Of a stretch of DNA of 64,000 nt, positions 44,897 through 54,527 are shown piece after piece. Under the pieces are notes generated by a model that did no database searches, was not told the DNA's origin, and worked only from the letters and a program-made list of their open reading frames with translations. Position numbers and translations under genes: made by a program. The stretch's first letter is position 1. Each line of letters begins with the position of its first letter. Origin of the DNA: an uncultured Verrucomicrobiota bacterium (GTDB lineage Bacteria; Verrucomicrobiota; Verrucomicrobiae; Verrucomicrobiales; DEV007); NCBI GenBank assembly GCA_902591645.1, contig CACJBM010000005.1, positions 1 through 64,000 of the forward strand, in the 5' to 3' direction.

Positions 44897-46318
44897 ATGG
44901 ATTCAGTTATAGGCCTCGGAAAGATATTATGGACTCTTTTTCAGGTCATTGTCCTTTTTAATATACTAATCGTTGTTCATGAATTAGGCCATTACTGGGC
45001 AGCTAAATGGAGAGGACTCAAAGTAGAAAAATTCCAAATTTGGTTTGGTAAACCTATTTGGAAAAAAAAGATTAAGGATGTGCAGTGGGGGCTCGGATGG
45101 ATTCCTATGGGCGGCTTCGTTGCTTTGCCTCAAATGGCTCCAATGGAAATGCTGGAAGGTAAGAACGAAGAGCAGGAAAGTCTGCCTTCAATAACACCGA
45201 AAGATAAGATCATTGTGGCCTTTGCCGGACCATTATTTAGTTTTGGCTTGGCCTTTGCTTTTGCTCTTCTTGTTTGGGGATTTGGTAAGCCTGTAAGAGA
45301 ACAGCTTCAGAGCACCGTAGTAGGTTCAGTGGTACCAGGAATGCCTGCTGAGCTAGCTGGCGTTCTTCCTGGAGATCAAATCCTTAAAATTGATGGAGTC
45401 AAAGTACAGAGCTTTGCAGGAATGGTTGATTCAGTGCTCGAGCGTATCATTTATAGTGAGGGTGAGGAGATTGTTTTATCAATAAAAAGACAAGGAATTG
45501 ATGAACCTATAGAAATTCGTTCTGGTTTTAATAAGGAAGAAAGACCAGCTCATCAGAGGCAAGATTTCCGAAGGATTGGAGTTGTGCCGATATCAGAAGC
45601 CGTTGTTGATATTACAATTTCCAATAGCCCTGCAGACAAGGCCGGTCTTGAGAGAGGAGATAAAATTCTAGAAGCGAACGGTCAAAGATTATTTGGCCGA
45701 GAAATGTTAAGTTTCATGATACAGAAAATGGGTGATGACATTAAACCCATCGAATTACTTGTTCTGAGGGGTGATGAGAAGATAAAAGTTTCAATAGTGC
45801 CAGAAACTCCAATTCAACCAGAAGGGAACCCTGCTATGCTTGGATTACAATGGCAATTACCTCCAATGACCATTCAGAATCCAGGACCCGATCCCTTTAC
45901 TCAGATTTGGAACGGAGCCACTGCTATATTTAGAACTCTTAGCGCATTGATGCCTTGGCATGATGCTGATGTGAGTGTTTCACAGATGAGTTCAGCAGTT
46001 GGGATCGGTAAGCACTATTATGAAACACTTAGTGATCCAGTTTATGGTTGGCGTTTTGCTTTTGTTCTGAGTGTTCTTATTAATGTGAACCTAGGAATGT
46101 TGAACCTTCTTCCTCTCCCCGTCCTAGATGGAGGTCATATTGTGATGGCACTTTATGAATGGATATTTAAATCTCCTCTCAATATAAAATTAATGGAAAT
46201 GTTGCAGTTCGGTTGTGCCTTACTTTTAATATCTTTCATGGTTTATGTGACCTGGTTTGATATTGGTGACTTATCTAGTGAGTCAGAGGATCCTGAGCCA
46301 ATCGTGTTTGCTCCTTGA
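44897..46318 (+). CDS. rseP: RIP metalloprotease RseP (site-2 protease)
   Basis: Inner membrane zinc protease that cuts transmembrane anchors of regulators such as anti-sigma factors. In the 473-residue protein the first membrane helix carries VVHELGHYWAAKW (HExxH). Two PDZ domains follow (about 140-220, AELAGVLPGDQILKIDG; about 235-310, ADKAGLERGDKILEANG). The C-terminal helices contain NLLPLPVLDGGHI, with the metal-ligand Asp. It lies 101 bp after dxr and 23 bp before ispG in the usual cluster. No cognate anti-sigma gene is in the window. Confidence 0.95.
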   Translation: MDSVIGLGKILWTLFQVIVLFNILIVVHELGHYWAAKWRGLKVEKFQIWFGKPIWKKKIKDVQWGLGWIPMGGFVALPQMAPMEMLEGKNEEQESLPSITPKDKIIVAFAGPLFSFGLAFAFALLVWGFGKPVREQLQSTVVGSVVPGMPAELAGVLPGDQILKIDGVKVQSFAGMVDSVLERIIYSEGEEIVLSIKRQGIDEPIEIRSGFNKEERPAHQRQDFRRIGVVPISEAVVDITISNSPADKAGLERGDKILEANGQRLFGREMLSFMIQKMGDDIKPIELLVLRGDEKIKVSIVPETPIQPEGNPAMLGLQWQLPPMTIQNPGPDPFTQIWNGATAIFRTLSALMPWHDADVSVSQMSSAVGIGKHYYETLSDPVYGWRFAFVLSVLINVNLGMLNLLPLPVLDGGHIVMALYEWIFKSPLNIKLMEMLQFGCALLLISFMVYVTWFDIGDLSSESEDPEPIVFAP

Positions 46319-46341
46319 TCTTATTGAATTAATAGACGCAG

Positions 46342-48126
46342 ATGGATTTTAAATATCCTCAAAATTTTTATCGTTATCAGAGGAGACTTACTCGTCAGGT
46401 TAGCGTTGGTGCGGTGGGCGTTGGTGCTGAGAATCCGATCCGTATACAATCAATGATTACTGCGGACACAATGGACACTGATGCTTCCGTGAAAGAGGTC
46501 ATGGAACTGGCTGATGCTGGTTGTGAGATAGTAAGGATAACGGCACAAACTCGAAGGCATGCTGCTAACCTTGAGAACATTGCCCGGAAAGTTCGTTCGA
46601 ACGGATGCGATGTACCATTAGTGGCTGACATTCATTTTAAACCGGACGCTGCATTGGAGGCTGCTAAGTGGGTAGAAAAGGTCAGAGTTAATCCAGGAAA
46701 CTATGCAGATAAAAAGAAGTTCGAAATACGTGAATACAGCGATCAGCAATATTTAGAAGAATTACAAAGAATAAGAGAGCAGTTCACGCCATTAGTTCAG
46801 ATCTGTAAGGAACGAGGAGTTGCTATGAGGATTGGAACTAATCATGGAAGCCTCAGTGATCGTATCATGAATCGTTATGGGGACACTCCGAGGGGGATGG
46901 TTGAGAGTGCAATGGAGTTTGCACGGATTGCCAGAGAATTGGACTATCATGAATTTGTTTTCTCAATGAAGGCAAGTAATCCGAAGGTAATGATCAGTGC
47001 TTATCGCCTTTTAGTTTCAGCCCTTGAAGCTGAAGGGACTGACTGGAATTACCCATTGCATCTTGGCGTTACAGAGGCCGGAGACGGTGAAGATGGACGC
47101 ATTAAAAGTGCAATCGGAATTGGTTCATTATTAATGGATGGAATAGGAGACACGATACGTGTTTCCCTGACTGAGGATGCTGTTCGAGAAGTGCCCGTTG
47201 CCCGTGCTCTTGCTGCAGCATGCGAGCGAGAGGTGAAAAAAGGTCCGATTAATTTCCATTCGGAATCAGATCCATTCGATCCATTTGTTTACCAGCGTCG
47301 CCTTTCGCAAAGAATAGAAGTTCAAGGACTTAATGTTGGAGGTAAGGAGACGGTAAGAGTTTTAACTTCGGAGGAAAAATTTGATGCTGTTTCACATAAA
47401 CTTTCAGAAATGGGTGAATTTCAACCTGAAATAGTTGTAGAGAATTCTGGATTAATTGCAATTGATCCGCGCGATGATGTAGCAGTGAGCGAGATTAATG
47501 ACCGCTCGGATGTGACTCTCGTCACATTGTCTGATGGTTTGAATATACCTGTAGTTTCAGGTTTCAGATTGCTCGCATCGCGCGTTCATCGGAGGCACCC
47601 TGTGATAATCAAAGATACTCTTTTTCCTAGTACGGATTCTGAAAAAAAATTCGAGGAAACTTTACTTGTGGCTGCAGCAAATATTGGTTCGCTTATTTGC
47701 GATGGTATAGGTGATGCTATTTTAGTTCAAGGTGAGGAAGCTCCAGGACAGTCCTTGCGGTTGGCATATAATATTCTCCAAGCATCGGGTGCTCGAATAT
47801 TTAAGACGGATTATGTGGCCTGTCCGAGTTGTGGACGTACATTATTTGATCTGCAGGAGACAACGGCAAAGATCCGAGCTGCTACGGGTCACTTGAAAGG
47901 CGTTCGAATTGCAGTCATGGGTTGTATTGTTAATGGGCCTGGTGAAATGGCTGATGCTGATTTTGGTTATGTGGGAGGTGCTCCAGACAAAATTAATCTG
48001 TACGTTGGTAAGAAAGCAGTGAAGTTTAATATTCCTCAGCAAGAAGCAGTTGATCGGCTAATAGATTTAATTAAGGAACATGACCGATGGGCCGATGTTC
48101 CAGATACAATTTCTGATTCTCATTAG
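46342..48126 (+). CDS. ispG: (E)-4-hydroxy-3-methylbut-2-enyl-diphosphate synthase, long form
   Basis: Converts MEcPP to HMBPP, the penultimate step of the MEP pathway, with one 4Fe-4S cluster. The TIM-barrel start PIRIQSMITADTMDTDASVKEVM, VADIHFKPDAALEAAKWVEKVRVNPGN and the HLGVTEAGDGEDGRIKSAIG segment match GcpE. At 594 residues this is the long type with an extra middle domain (about 320-480), as in Chlamydiae, Bacteroidetes and plants. Cluster cysteines sit in CPSCGRTLFD and GCIVNGPGEM. trmB starts 9 bp downstream, so they are probably one transcript. Confidence 0.96.
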   Translation: MDFKYPQNFYRYQRRLTRQVSVGAVGVGAENPIRIQSMITADTMDTDASVKEVMELADAGCEIVRITAQTRRHAANLENIARKVRSNGCDVPLVADIHFKPDAALEAAKWVEKVRVNPGNYADKKKFEIREYSDQQYLEELQRIREQFTPLVQICKERGVAMRIGTNHGSLSDRIMNRYGDTPRGMVESAMEFARIARELDYHEFVFSMKASNPKVMISAYRLLVSALEAEGTDWNYPLHLGVTEAGDGEDGRIKSAIGIGSLLMDGIGDTIRVSLTEDAVREVPVARALAAACEREVKKGPINFHSESDPFDPFVYQRRLSQRIEVQGLNVGGKETVRVLTSEEKFDAVSHKLSEMGEFQPEIVVENSGLIAIDPRDDVAVSEINDRSDVTLVTLSDGLNIPVVSGFRLLASRVHRRHPVIIKDTLFPSTDSEKKFEETLLVAAANIGSLICDGIGDAILVQGEEAPGQSLRLAYNILQASGARIFKTDYVACPSCGRTLFDLQETTAKIRAATGHLKGVRIAVMGCIVNGPGEMADADFGYVGGAPDKINLYVGKKAVKFNIPQQEAVDRLIDLIKEHDRWADVPDTISDSH

Positions 48127-48135
48127 AGATTTTAG

Positions 48136-48726
48136 TTGAAGATTACTGTGCAATTTTTTCCTTCAGACTATTTCACAAGACTAAAAAAGGAGGAGATTTT
48201 CCCTGATCCTAAACAGCCGCTTGAAATTGATCTTGGCTGCGGGGACGGGTCTTTTTTAATTAATTTAGCTGTAAATTTTCCCTCGAAAAATTTTCTTGGT
48301 GTAGAGCGTTTACTTGGGAGAGTTCGAAGAGTTTGTCGGCGTTCGCTAAAAGAAGAAATACAAAATTTAAAAGTCCTTAGGTTGGAATCTTCTTACACAT
48401 TAGAGTGGTTACTCCCAGACCACTGTGCTTCACGAGTCCATTTGTTATTTCCAGATCCATGGCCAAAGAAAAAACATCATAAGCGGCGATTAGTGAGTGA
48501 GCGATTTTGCACTTCCCTTGTCAGGGTCCTAGAGCCGAACGGTGAATTTTTATTTAAAACTGATCACTTGGAATATTTCGAAGAATCAATGTCAGTTTTA
48601 AAAAACTCCAGATCATTGAAAGAAATTCAATGGGACCCTGATTCTTATTATCCTCAAACTGATTTTGAGAAGTTGTGGACTGACCAAGGAAAAATTATTT
48701 ATTATGCTAGATTCAAACCCAAATAA
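48136..48726 (+). CDS. trmB: tRNA (guanine-N7-)-methyltransferase
   Basis: Methylates G46 of tRNA at N7 with S-adenosylmethionine. The 196-residue protein begins at TTG 48136; the SAM motif EIDLGCGDGSFL near 30 and the signature HLLFPDPWPKKKHHKRR near 98 fix the family. KTDHLEYFEES follows, with the conserved TD, and a typical C-terminal TDFEKLW. It is 9 bp after ispG and ends 4 bp before the 3' end of the convergent TPR gene. Standard length for a Class I RNA methyltransferase of this family. Confidence 0.95.
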   Translation: MKITVQFFPSDYFTRLKKEEIFPDPKQPLEIDLGCGDGSFLINLAVNFPSKNFLGVERLLGRVRRVCRRSLKEEIQNLKVLRLESSYTLEWLLPDHCASRVHLLFPDPWPKKKHHKRRLVSERFCTSLVRVLEPNGEFLFKTDHLEYFEESMSVLKNSRSLKEIQWDPDSYYPQTDFEKLWTDQGKIIYYARFKPK

Positions 48727-48730
48727 ATAA

Positions 48731-49327
48731 TTATCCAATTTTATTTATCTCATTGAGTCTGTGATGTGCATTGGCTGAGTGTCGGGTTTCGGGAAACCGA
48801 TCGATTACAGTTTGTAATAAAGCTTTCGCGTGCTCTTCGTCTTGTTTTGATTCTAAATATATTTGTTGTAGCCGAAATAGTATGGCGGCCGCATCATTTT
48901 CTGCCCAGTCAGTATTTTCTAATGAATCTTCGAAGGTTTCGATTGCTGCATCCACATCATGTAAGTATTCTTGCTGAATCTTTGCGATTTCAAATACAGG
49001 AAAACGGTTCTCTGGTTCTTCTGATACTATTGCGCGGTACGCTTTAATTGCTCCTTCGTAATCTCCCTGAGACACTTTGGCTGCGGCTTTGATAAGAGGG
49101 TCGGGTTTTATTTGTTCTGGAGCAGAAAAGAAAAACGCTCCGATCTTATCTGCTAACGACGGAAGCATCACTAAAACAACGAAAAGTCCTAAGCCGATGG
49201 CAATAAAAAATGTTGCGACAAATTTAGTGCCAATTTCCCATTCATTCCATTTTGAGCTGATTGTCCATGCGAGTAGCACAGTTGCGGAAACAGAAATAAG
49301 GACAAGGATTAATTTCTTATTGGTCAT
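48731..49327 (-). CDS. Membrane-anchored TPR protein
   Basis: A 198-residue protein with two N-terminal membrane segments (about 6-24 and 34-58) and a C-terminal part of TPR-type helices: AAAKVSQGDYEGAIKAYRAIV, FEIAKIQQEYLHDVDAAIETFEDSL and HAKALLQTVIDRFPETRHSANAHHRL. It is likely an assembly or adaptor protein facing the cytoplasm or periplasm. I do not recognise a specific family. Starts at ATG 49327. The next 405 bp upstream contain no supported gene. Confidence 0.7.
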   Translation of the reverse strand: MTNKKLILVLISVSATVLLAWTISSKWNEWEIGTKFVATFFIAIGLGLFVVLVMLPSLADKIGAFFFSAPEQIKPDPLIKAAAKVSQGDYEGAIKAYRAIVSEEPENRFPVFEIAKIQQEYLHDVDAAIETFEDSLENTDWAENDAAAILFRLQQIYLESKQDEEHAKALLQTVIDRFPETRHSANAHHRLNEINKIG

Positions 49328-49732
49328 TAGGGATTAATTAAGTGATTTATTAAGTCAAAAATCTAAAAGCAGAAACCGTAAAGTTGATAATTTTTAAATA
49401 TAGAATTCTGAGAAGGGATTTGAATCTTTCGTTTTTTATAGGCTATTGATTGGATTTTTGAATAGGCATTTAGTCATTTTCTTTCTAACTGATTGCTAAT
49501 GAAAGGTCCAATTATTGTTACTCTTATATTAATATTTAGAAAACATTAACTATTTCAGTGAATTTTAACTATTTGAAGCAATCATTTTTTTATAGCTAAA
49601 GCTAGAAAAACCTTGCGATTGGGTCAATTATTAAGGATATTACCCAAGTAATAAGGTAGAATAGAATAGAATTTAATTTTCAGAGCCTCTAGTAATTTAA
49701 AAAAATAATCAATTAATAGATTAACACGAACA
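49328..49732. other. AT-rich intergenic region, no gene seen
   Basis: 405 bp between the divergent TPR gene and the exopolysaccharide module. It is very AT-rich and has no open frame I can support and no convincing hairpin terminator. It must hold the promoters of both flanking genes. I could not pick a clear -35/-10 pair. Confidence 0.6.
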
Positions 49733-50284
49733 ATGAAAAAAAGTTTATCGAAGCAAATTTTGGTTTTTCTCCTCACTTTCGGTTCTTTAGCAGTTTTTAG
49801 TGCTGCCGAAACGAAATTTGATTGCTCAGAAATAGCTAAGCAGACCAAGGCAGCAGTTAGTGCTAAGCCAGGTGCAGCGGCAAGTACTGTAACAAAGATG
49901 ATTAGTAAACACGAAAATTGTGTTTGCTCGATTGTTAAGGCAGCCATTGCTGGTGGTGGTGATGTTAAAGATGTCGTAACTGCAGCAGTCAAAGCAGCTC
50001 CAAAACAGACAGCAGTCGTTCATGAATGTGCAGTCGCAGCTTCACCCAAGTCAGCGAAGGCAATTAGCGCAGCTATTGATGCAGTCATGGGAGGCGGAGA
50101 TGATTTTGGAACAGAGCCCGTTGTTGTTAGTGGTGTCTATCTTATTGCGCCAGTAGCTTCCGCTGGTGGAGGTTCTGGATTCTTTGGACCGCTGACTGCG
50201 GCTGAACTTGCTGCACAGCAGGCACTAATTGATAGATTACTTGGAAGAGATACAGACACTCCTTCAACGCCAACCGATCCCTAA
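49733..50284 (+). CDS. Small exported Ala/Gly-rich cysteine-containing protein
   Basis: A 183-residue protein with a signal peptide (about 1-25, ending FSAAE). The mature N-terminal 95 residues are helical and Ala/Lys-rich with four cysteines (FDCSEIA, ENCVCSIV, HECAVAA), suggesting disulfides. A Gly-rich stretch (SAGGGSGFFGPLT) and a Thr/Pro tail (TPSTPTDP) follow. I recognise no family. It precedes an outer-membrane barrel, a tyrosine kinase and a Wza-like protein, all on the same strand, with 85 bp to the barrel gene, so it may belong to polysaccharide export or be a surface protein. Confidence 0.6.
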   Translation: MKKSLSKQILVFLLTFGSLAVFSAAETKFDCSEIAKQTKAAVSAKPGAAASTVTKMISKHENCVCSIVKAAIAGGGDVKDVVTAAVKAAPKQTAVVHECAVAASPKSAKAISAAIDAVMGGGDDFGTEPVVVSGVYLIAPVASAGGGSGFFGPLTAAELAAQQALIDRLLGRDTDTPSTPTDP

Positions 50285-50369
50285 AGGTTGATAGAATTTT
50301 AATTTTTCAGTTTAAAATTATCCCAAAATTAGAAACACAGATCCTACCAAACTGGATCTACAATAAACT

Positions 50370-51575
50370 ATGAAAAAAAGCGCTCTCTTGATTTTGATTT
50401 CTTTGATTGGTTGCCTCTTAAGTGCATCTGGACAAGGACTTCTTAGCATTGGGGAATCTGGATCATTTGATGATTTTGATTCTAAGCTTCCATTCACAAC
50501 GACCGTCACTGGTGACCTTGGCTTTGATAGCAATGTAGGCAATCGTCCGGGCGGATTGGAGGAGGAATCAGGGTACATCCGAGGCGGAGTAGGTGCAGCT
50601 TATGCTGGCGGAACCCGTAGAACACATATCGATCTGAATGCGCGCCTTTCTACATTGTATTATTTTGATCAGCCCGAGTCACAGGTTGATGATAATTTTC
50701 AGACAGCAAGACTAGGCTTGAAGCTACACCATAGAGTAAATCCACGAACTACCGTTGGAAACAGTGCATACATCAGCTATGAAATTGAACCAGATGATGC
50801 GATCGGAGCGTCTGCTTCTCGTCGCCTAGATCAATATTCATACAGATACAATAATCTTTGGATTTCACATTCATGGAGCCGCAGGCTGAGTACAGTTTCT
50901 AGATTTACTGTGACTGGGATTGATTATGAGAATGATATTGAGTCCGTAGGAGAGGACCGATTCACTCAGACCTTTTCTAAAGAAGTTCGTTATGTTCTAG
51001 ATCGTTTAACTTCACTCGTTGGTGAGTATCGTAGAGCCGATACTGACTACGATATTGTTAATTTGGATTATGATGCGAATTATCTCTTAGCTGGTGCTGA
51101 TCACAAATTTAATGATAATGTAAGTGGAACCCTCCGATTAGGAGGAGAGAATCGTGATTATGATAGTAATGATGATGATGGATGGAATCCATACGCTGAG
51201 GCTTCTTTACGATATGAGTTAAGTGATCGCACTAAGCTTGTCTGGTTCACACGTTATGGGTACGAGGATTCAGAGGTTTTCTATCATCTTGCGAATTCCC
51301 GTTCTGTTTTCAGGACTGCGCTCAATGCTTCTCATGCGTTTTCGGATGATTTAAGAGGTAAGGCAGGGCTCAGCTATCATAGTAGTGATTATGATCGCGG
51401 AATATTGTCTGAGCTCACGGAGTATGGCCTGAGTCTAAACTTGGGACTCAATTACCGGGTAATGTCTAATACGGATTTGAATCTAGGGTATACGCTAACT
51501 ACCCATACATCTGATAGTGCTTTTAGAGAATATGACAGGCATCGTTTGTGGGCAGGTATTAGTGTGACTTTCTAA
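50370..51575 (+). CDS. Outer-membrane beta-barrel protein (BBP2-type porin-like)
   Basis: A 401-residue exported protein, signal peptide about 1-21. The rest is amphipathic strands with aromatic ends ending in WAGISVTF, a C-terminal Phe as expected for BAM-inserted barrels. Strands such as THIDLNARLSTLYYF, TTVGNSAYISYEIEP and TDLNLGYTLTTH repeat along the chain, suggesting about 16-18 strands. This matches the beta-barrel porin 2 group found beside exopolysaccharide genes. A terminator-like hairpin follows at 51601. Export of polysaccharide through it is inferred from the neighbouring kinase and OPX genes. Confidence 0.8.
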   Translation: MKKSALLILISLIGCLLSASGQGLLSIGESGSFDDFDSKLPFTTTVTGDLGFDSNVGNRPGGLEEESGYIRGGVGAAYAGGTRRTHIDLNARLSTLYYFDQPESQVDDNFQTARLGLKLHHRVNPRTTVGNSAYISYEIEPDDAIGASASRRLDQYSYRYNNLWISHSWSRRLSTVSRFTVTGIDYENDIESVGEDRFTQTFSKEVRYVLDRLTSLVGEYRRADTDYDIVNLDYDANYLLAGADHKFNDNVSGTLRLGGENRDYDSNDDDGWNPYAEASLRYELSDRTKLVWFTRYGYEDSEVFYHLANSRSVFRTALNASHAFSDDLRGKAGLSYHSSDYDRGILSELTEYGLSLNLGLNYRVMSNTDLNLGYTLTTHTSDSAFREYDRHRLWAGISVTF

Positions 51576-51600
51576 ATTTGACTATTAATTTAACTTTCAT

Positions 51601-51639
51601 ATCCCCCTAGCTGTCATACAGCAGGGGGATTTGTTGTTT
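51601..51639 (+). terminator. Rho-independent terminator-like hairpin
   Basis: ATCCCCCT and AGGGGGAT pair, with an inner GCTG/CAGC stem, a bulged A and a TCATA loop, followed by TTGTTGTTT. It sits 25 bp after the barrel gene and before the tyrosine kinase gene. The T tract is interrupted, so it may only attenuate. Confidence 0.75.
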
Positions 51640-51732
51640 AATAATCGTTGAGAATTGTGAGGAATGCCTATATTTTTCTTTCCCTTTCTGGATTCATTCT
51701 ACATTCACCTCAAAAGTCTATAAATAGTTATC

Positions 51733-53949
51733 ATGGCCAAACAGAGCGAGACTAAGCTTCACGCACTTGATTACTGGCAAGTTGTCAGGAATCGGACTCC
51801 GGTCATCTTGCTTACGTTTTTCTTGGTTTTCATGACGGCAATGGTGATTGCATATTTGCGGCCACCGGAGTACTTGGGCCGAGTTCAAATTCAGGTGCAG
51901 AGGGAGGCCAGAGACCTTGAGGTCTTTCGTGAAACCGGCACCGTAGGTAACCTCGGTTCTGACAGTCTTCCATATATGACATTTATGCAGACCCAGTTCG
52001 AAATTATTCAGAGCAGGGAAACGCTTAAAGAAGTCCTTAAGAATGGAAAGAATTCTGTGGGTCGACCATTGAACCTTATGGAAGTTTGGAATCTAAGTTC
52101 TGAAGATGATGCTATCCGAATCCTTAAGAAGAAAGTCGAGACGCAGGACGTTAGGGGGACTGACCTCATTGATATCGAAGTCTATGATACGGATGCACAG
52201 CTAGCAGCGGACATAGCGAATGCATTAGCAGATGCCTATAGGGTGAGGAGACAAAATGAAGAAAAAGACAGGGCGGACAAAGCACTGGAGAAATTAGATA
52301 CTCAAATCATGGCTCAGATGACTAGGCTCGAAAAGTCCCGAGACATGATGATCGGTCTGATGGAAGAACTTAACATAGTGGACTTGAGTCTTGGTGAGCC
52401 GACGTGGTTACGCGGCAGTCAACCCAATACGGGTATCGCTTCTCTAGTGATGACGGCCAAACAGAAAGAGTTCGCAGCCGAAGCTGCTATCCAGAATCTG
52501 AGAACAACAATCAAGTCTTTGACTGATCTTGAAGGTGAAGAACTCATTAAGTCTGCCGTGGACCTTGGTATCAAGAATGAGACATTATCAAATGGTTGGA
52601 GTTCTTACCAAGCCCTTGAGCTTTCTCGTGCTGCTTTAGTGGAGAGTGGAGTTGGTAAAAAGCACCCAAAAATCATAAACATTGACTCGCAATTGGAACT
52701 CAGGATGAGCCAACTTCTGGATGCGGTCGAGGTCCATAAGAAAGCTCTCGAGACACAAATGGCCATGGCTGAGCAACAATTCCAAAATTCAAAGGCGACC
52801 AAAGAAAGGACAGAAAAAGCATCACTGAAGGAGCGGAAAGATAACGTGAGGTACATAGAAGCTAAAAAGGAGTATGAATTATCTAAAGAGATGCTGAACG
52901 GGATGCAGTCTCAACTTGCAAAAGAAAAGATTGATGCTGCGGGCCAGAGAACGCCAATGGTCATTCATGAAACGGCGGAAGCATCAGATCCAGGTAATCC
53001 TGCACGCCCCAACATAAAGCTTCACTTAGTTTTGGGTGCTGCTGTTGGTCTTGTCTTTGGTATAGGAATGGCGTTCTTCCTTGAGTACCTTGATACTTCC
53101 GTTAAGAGCCTAGATGAAGTGGAGCATTTTCTTGAGCTGCCAGTCCTTGCAGTTATTCCTCAAGCCGTTGGAGTTCTTCACCGTCAGAGTGGACTTAGCC
53201 CTGATGCGGAGGCCTATAGAATCCTAAGAACTAATATTGAGTTTAACAGGAAAACAGCTGACGCCAACTCCATGACTATTGTTAGTGGAGGTGCGGGTGA
53301 AGGTAAGTCGACGACTTTGGTGAACTTAGCATATGTCTGTGCTCAGGGTGGCTATAATACACTCATGATTGATGGTGATTTGCGGAGGCCACAATTGCAT
53401 ACTTTCTTTAACATTAATAACTCAGTTGGTTTGACTAATTATTTAACTACTGATCTTGCACTTGAGGATGTGATCCTGCAGACAGCGTATGATAATCTCT
53501 ACTTCATGCCCTCTGGAATTCTTCCTTCTGATGCAGCCGGTATACTTAACTCACGAAGAATGTCAGAACTCATAGCTGATGTTAAGAGTCGGTTTGATCT
53601 GGTCCTAGTTGACTCTCCTCCGATCCTAGGAGTAAGTGACGCTTCGGTTTTGGCATCAGAGGTTGATCTCACAATCATTGTTATTCAGCACAGAAAGCTT
53701 CCAAGGGGAATGTTGATCCGAGTAAAACAAGCTATTGAGAATGTTGGAGGAAAGGCACTCGGAGTCGTTCTAAACAATGTTGACGTGCGTTCTGATAATC
53801 AGTATCAGTATTACACGAGTTACTATACATATTATTCTCCAAGTAACATAGACCCTAACCAGAAGATCAGTTCTGATAAACCAAAAGCCCCTTCGTCCAA
53901 GGAATCGAAAAGTTCGAGTGAAGAAATTTCAGTTGAAGACAAGTTCTAA
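51733..53949 (+). CDS. Polysaccharide co-polymerase and tyrosine autokinase (Wzc-like)
   Basis: A 738-residue inner-membrane protein combining a Wzz-type chain-length domain and a BY-kinase. Membrane helices are at about 22-42 and 436-455. The periplasmic part has long coiled coils (about 165-385). GNPARPN precedes helix two, as in PCP proteins. The kinase has Walker A GGAGEGKST (519-527), Walker A' LMIDGDLRRP and Walker B LVLVDSPP. The C-terminus has a Tyr cluster (YQYYTSYYTYY), the usual autophosphorylation site. It overlaps the downstream OPX gene by one base (TAATG), so they are translationally coupled. Confidence 0.94.
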   Translation: MAKQSETKLHALDYWQVVRNRTPVILLTFFLVFMTAMVIAYLRPPEYLGRVQIQVQREARDLEVFRETGTVGNLGSDSLPYMTFMQTQFEIIQSRETLKEVLKNGKNSVGRPLNLMEVWNLSSEDDAIRILKKKVETQDVRGTDLIDIEVYDTDAQLAADIANALADAYRVRRQNEEKDRADKALEKLDTQIMAQMTRLEKSRDMMIGLMEELNIVDLSLGEPTWLRGSQPNTGIASLVMTAKQKEFAAEAAIQNLRTTIKSLTDLEGEELIKSAVDLGIKNETLSNGWSSYQALELSRAALVESGVGKKHPKIINIDSQLELRMSQLLDAVEVHKKALETQMAMAEQQFQNSKATKERTEKASLKERKDNVRYIEAKKEYELSKEMLNGMQSQLAKEKIDAAGQRTPMVIHETAEASDPGNPARPNIKLHLVLGAAVGLVFGIGMAFFLEYLDTSVKSLDEVEHFLELPVLAVIPQAVGVLHRQSGLSPDAEAYRILRTNIEFNRKTADANSMTIVSGGAGEGKSTTLVNLAYVCAQGGYNTLMIDGDLRRPQLHTFFNINNSVGLTNYLTTDLALEDVILQTAYDNLYFMPSGILPSDAAGILNSRRMSELIADVKSRFDLVLVDSPPILGVSDASVLASEVDLTIIVIQHRKLPRGMLIRVKQAIENVGGKALGVVLNNVDVRSDNQYQYYTSYYTYYSPSNIDPNQKISSDKPKAPSSKESKSSSEEISVEDKF

Positions 53950-54518
53950 TGAAAGCAATTAACTTTTCAATTATCTTTATATTATTGGCTACGACTATTT
54001 ATGCTCAAGAGCCGATTCTGCAAAAGGGACAATCTTTTGGCCTTCGTCTCACAGGAGTGCCTTCAGATGATCAGACTTCAATTAGTCAGACCTATACTAT
54101 AAGTGATGAAGGTAGTATTAAATTGCTGTATCTTAAGGAAATGCAGGCAGCGGGTTTGAAGCCTTCACAATTAATGAGGAAAGTGGAAAAGGCCTATCAG
54201 GATGCTGAAATCTTTACGAAACCTAACGTGGTTATTATTCTTGGCGAAGCTGGATCAATACAGCGATACGTTAGTGTCCTTGGTGAAGTGAACACGAGGA
54301 GAGGCGTTAGTGTTACTCCTGGACTCACACTACTTGATGCGATTGCACAGTGTGGAGGGTTCTCTGATTTTGCTAACCCTAAGAGAGTTAAACTGACTAG
54401 GGGAGGAAAAGCGACGATACATGATTTATCTAAAACGACCAGCAAAGCAAATGTTAAGCTTGAGCCGAATGACATCATTAATGTTCCGTCCCGCGGCCTT
54501 TTTAACAGGGGAGGATAA
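53949..54518 (+). CDS. Short polysaccharide export protein (OPX/Wza-like, SLBB)
   Basis: A 189-residue exported protein, signal peptide about 1-19 (ending IYAQE). It has the poly-export domain (LQKGQSFGLRLTGVP, TYTISDEGSIKLLYL, AAGLKPSQLMRKVEKAY, FTKPNVVIIL) and one SLBB domain (VSVLGEVNTRRGVSVTPGLTLLDAIAQCGGF). No lipobox cysteine and no C-terminal helix for outer-membrane insertion is present, so it is expected to be periplasmic and to rely on a separate outer-membrane barrel. The start overlaps the kinase stop by one base. Confidence 0.9.
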   Translation: MKAINFSIIFILLATTIYAQEPILQKGQSFGLRLTGVPSDDQTSISQTYTISDEGSIKLLYLKEMQAAGLKPSQLMRKVEKAYQDAEIFTKPNVVIILGEAGSIQRYVSVLGEVNTRRGVSVTPGLTLLDAIAQCGGFSDFANPKRVKLTRGGKATIHDLSKTTSKANVKLEPNDIINVPSRGLFNRGG

Positions 54519-54527
54519 ATCAGTTGT

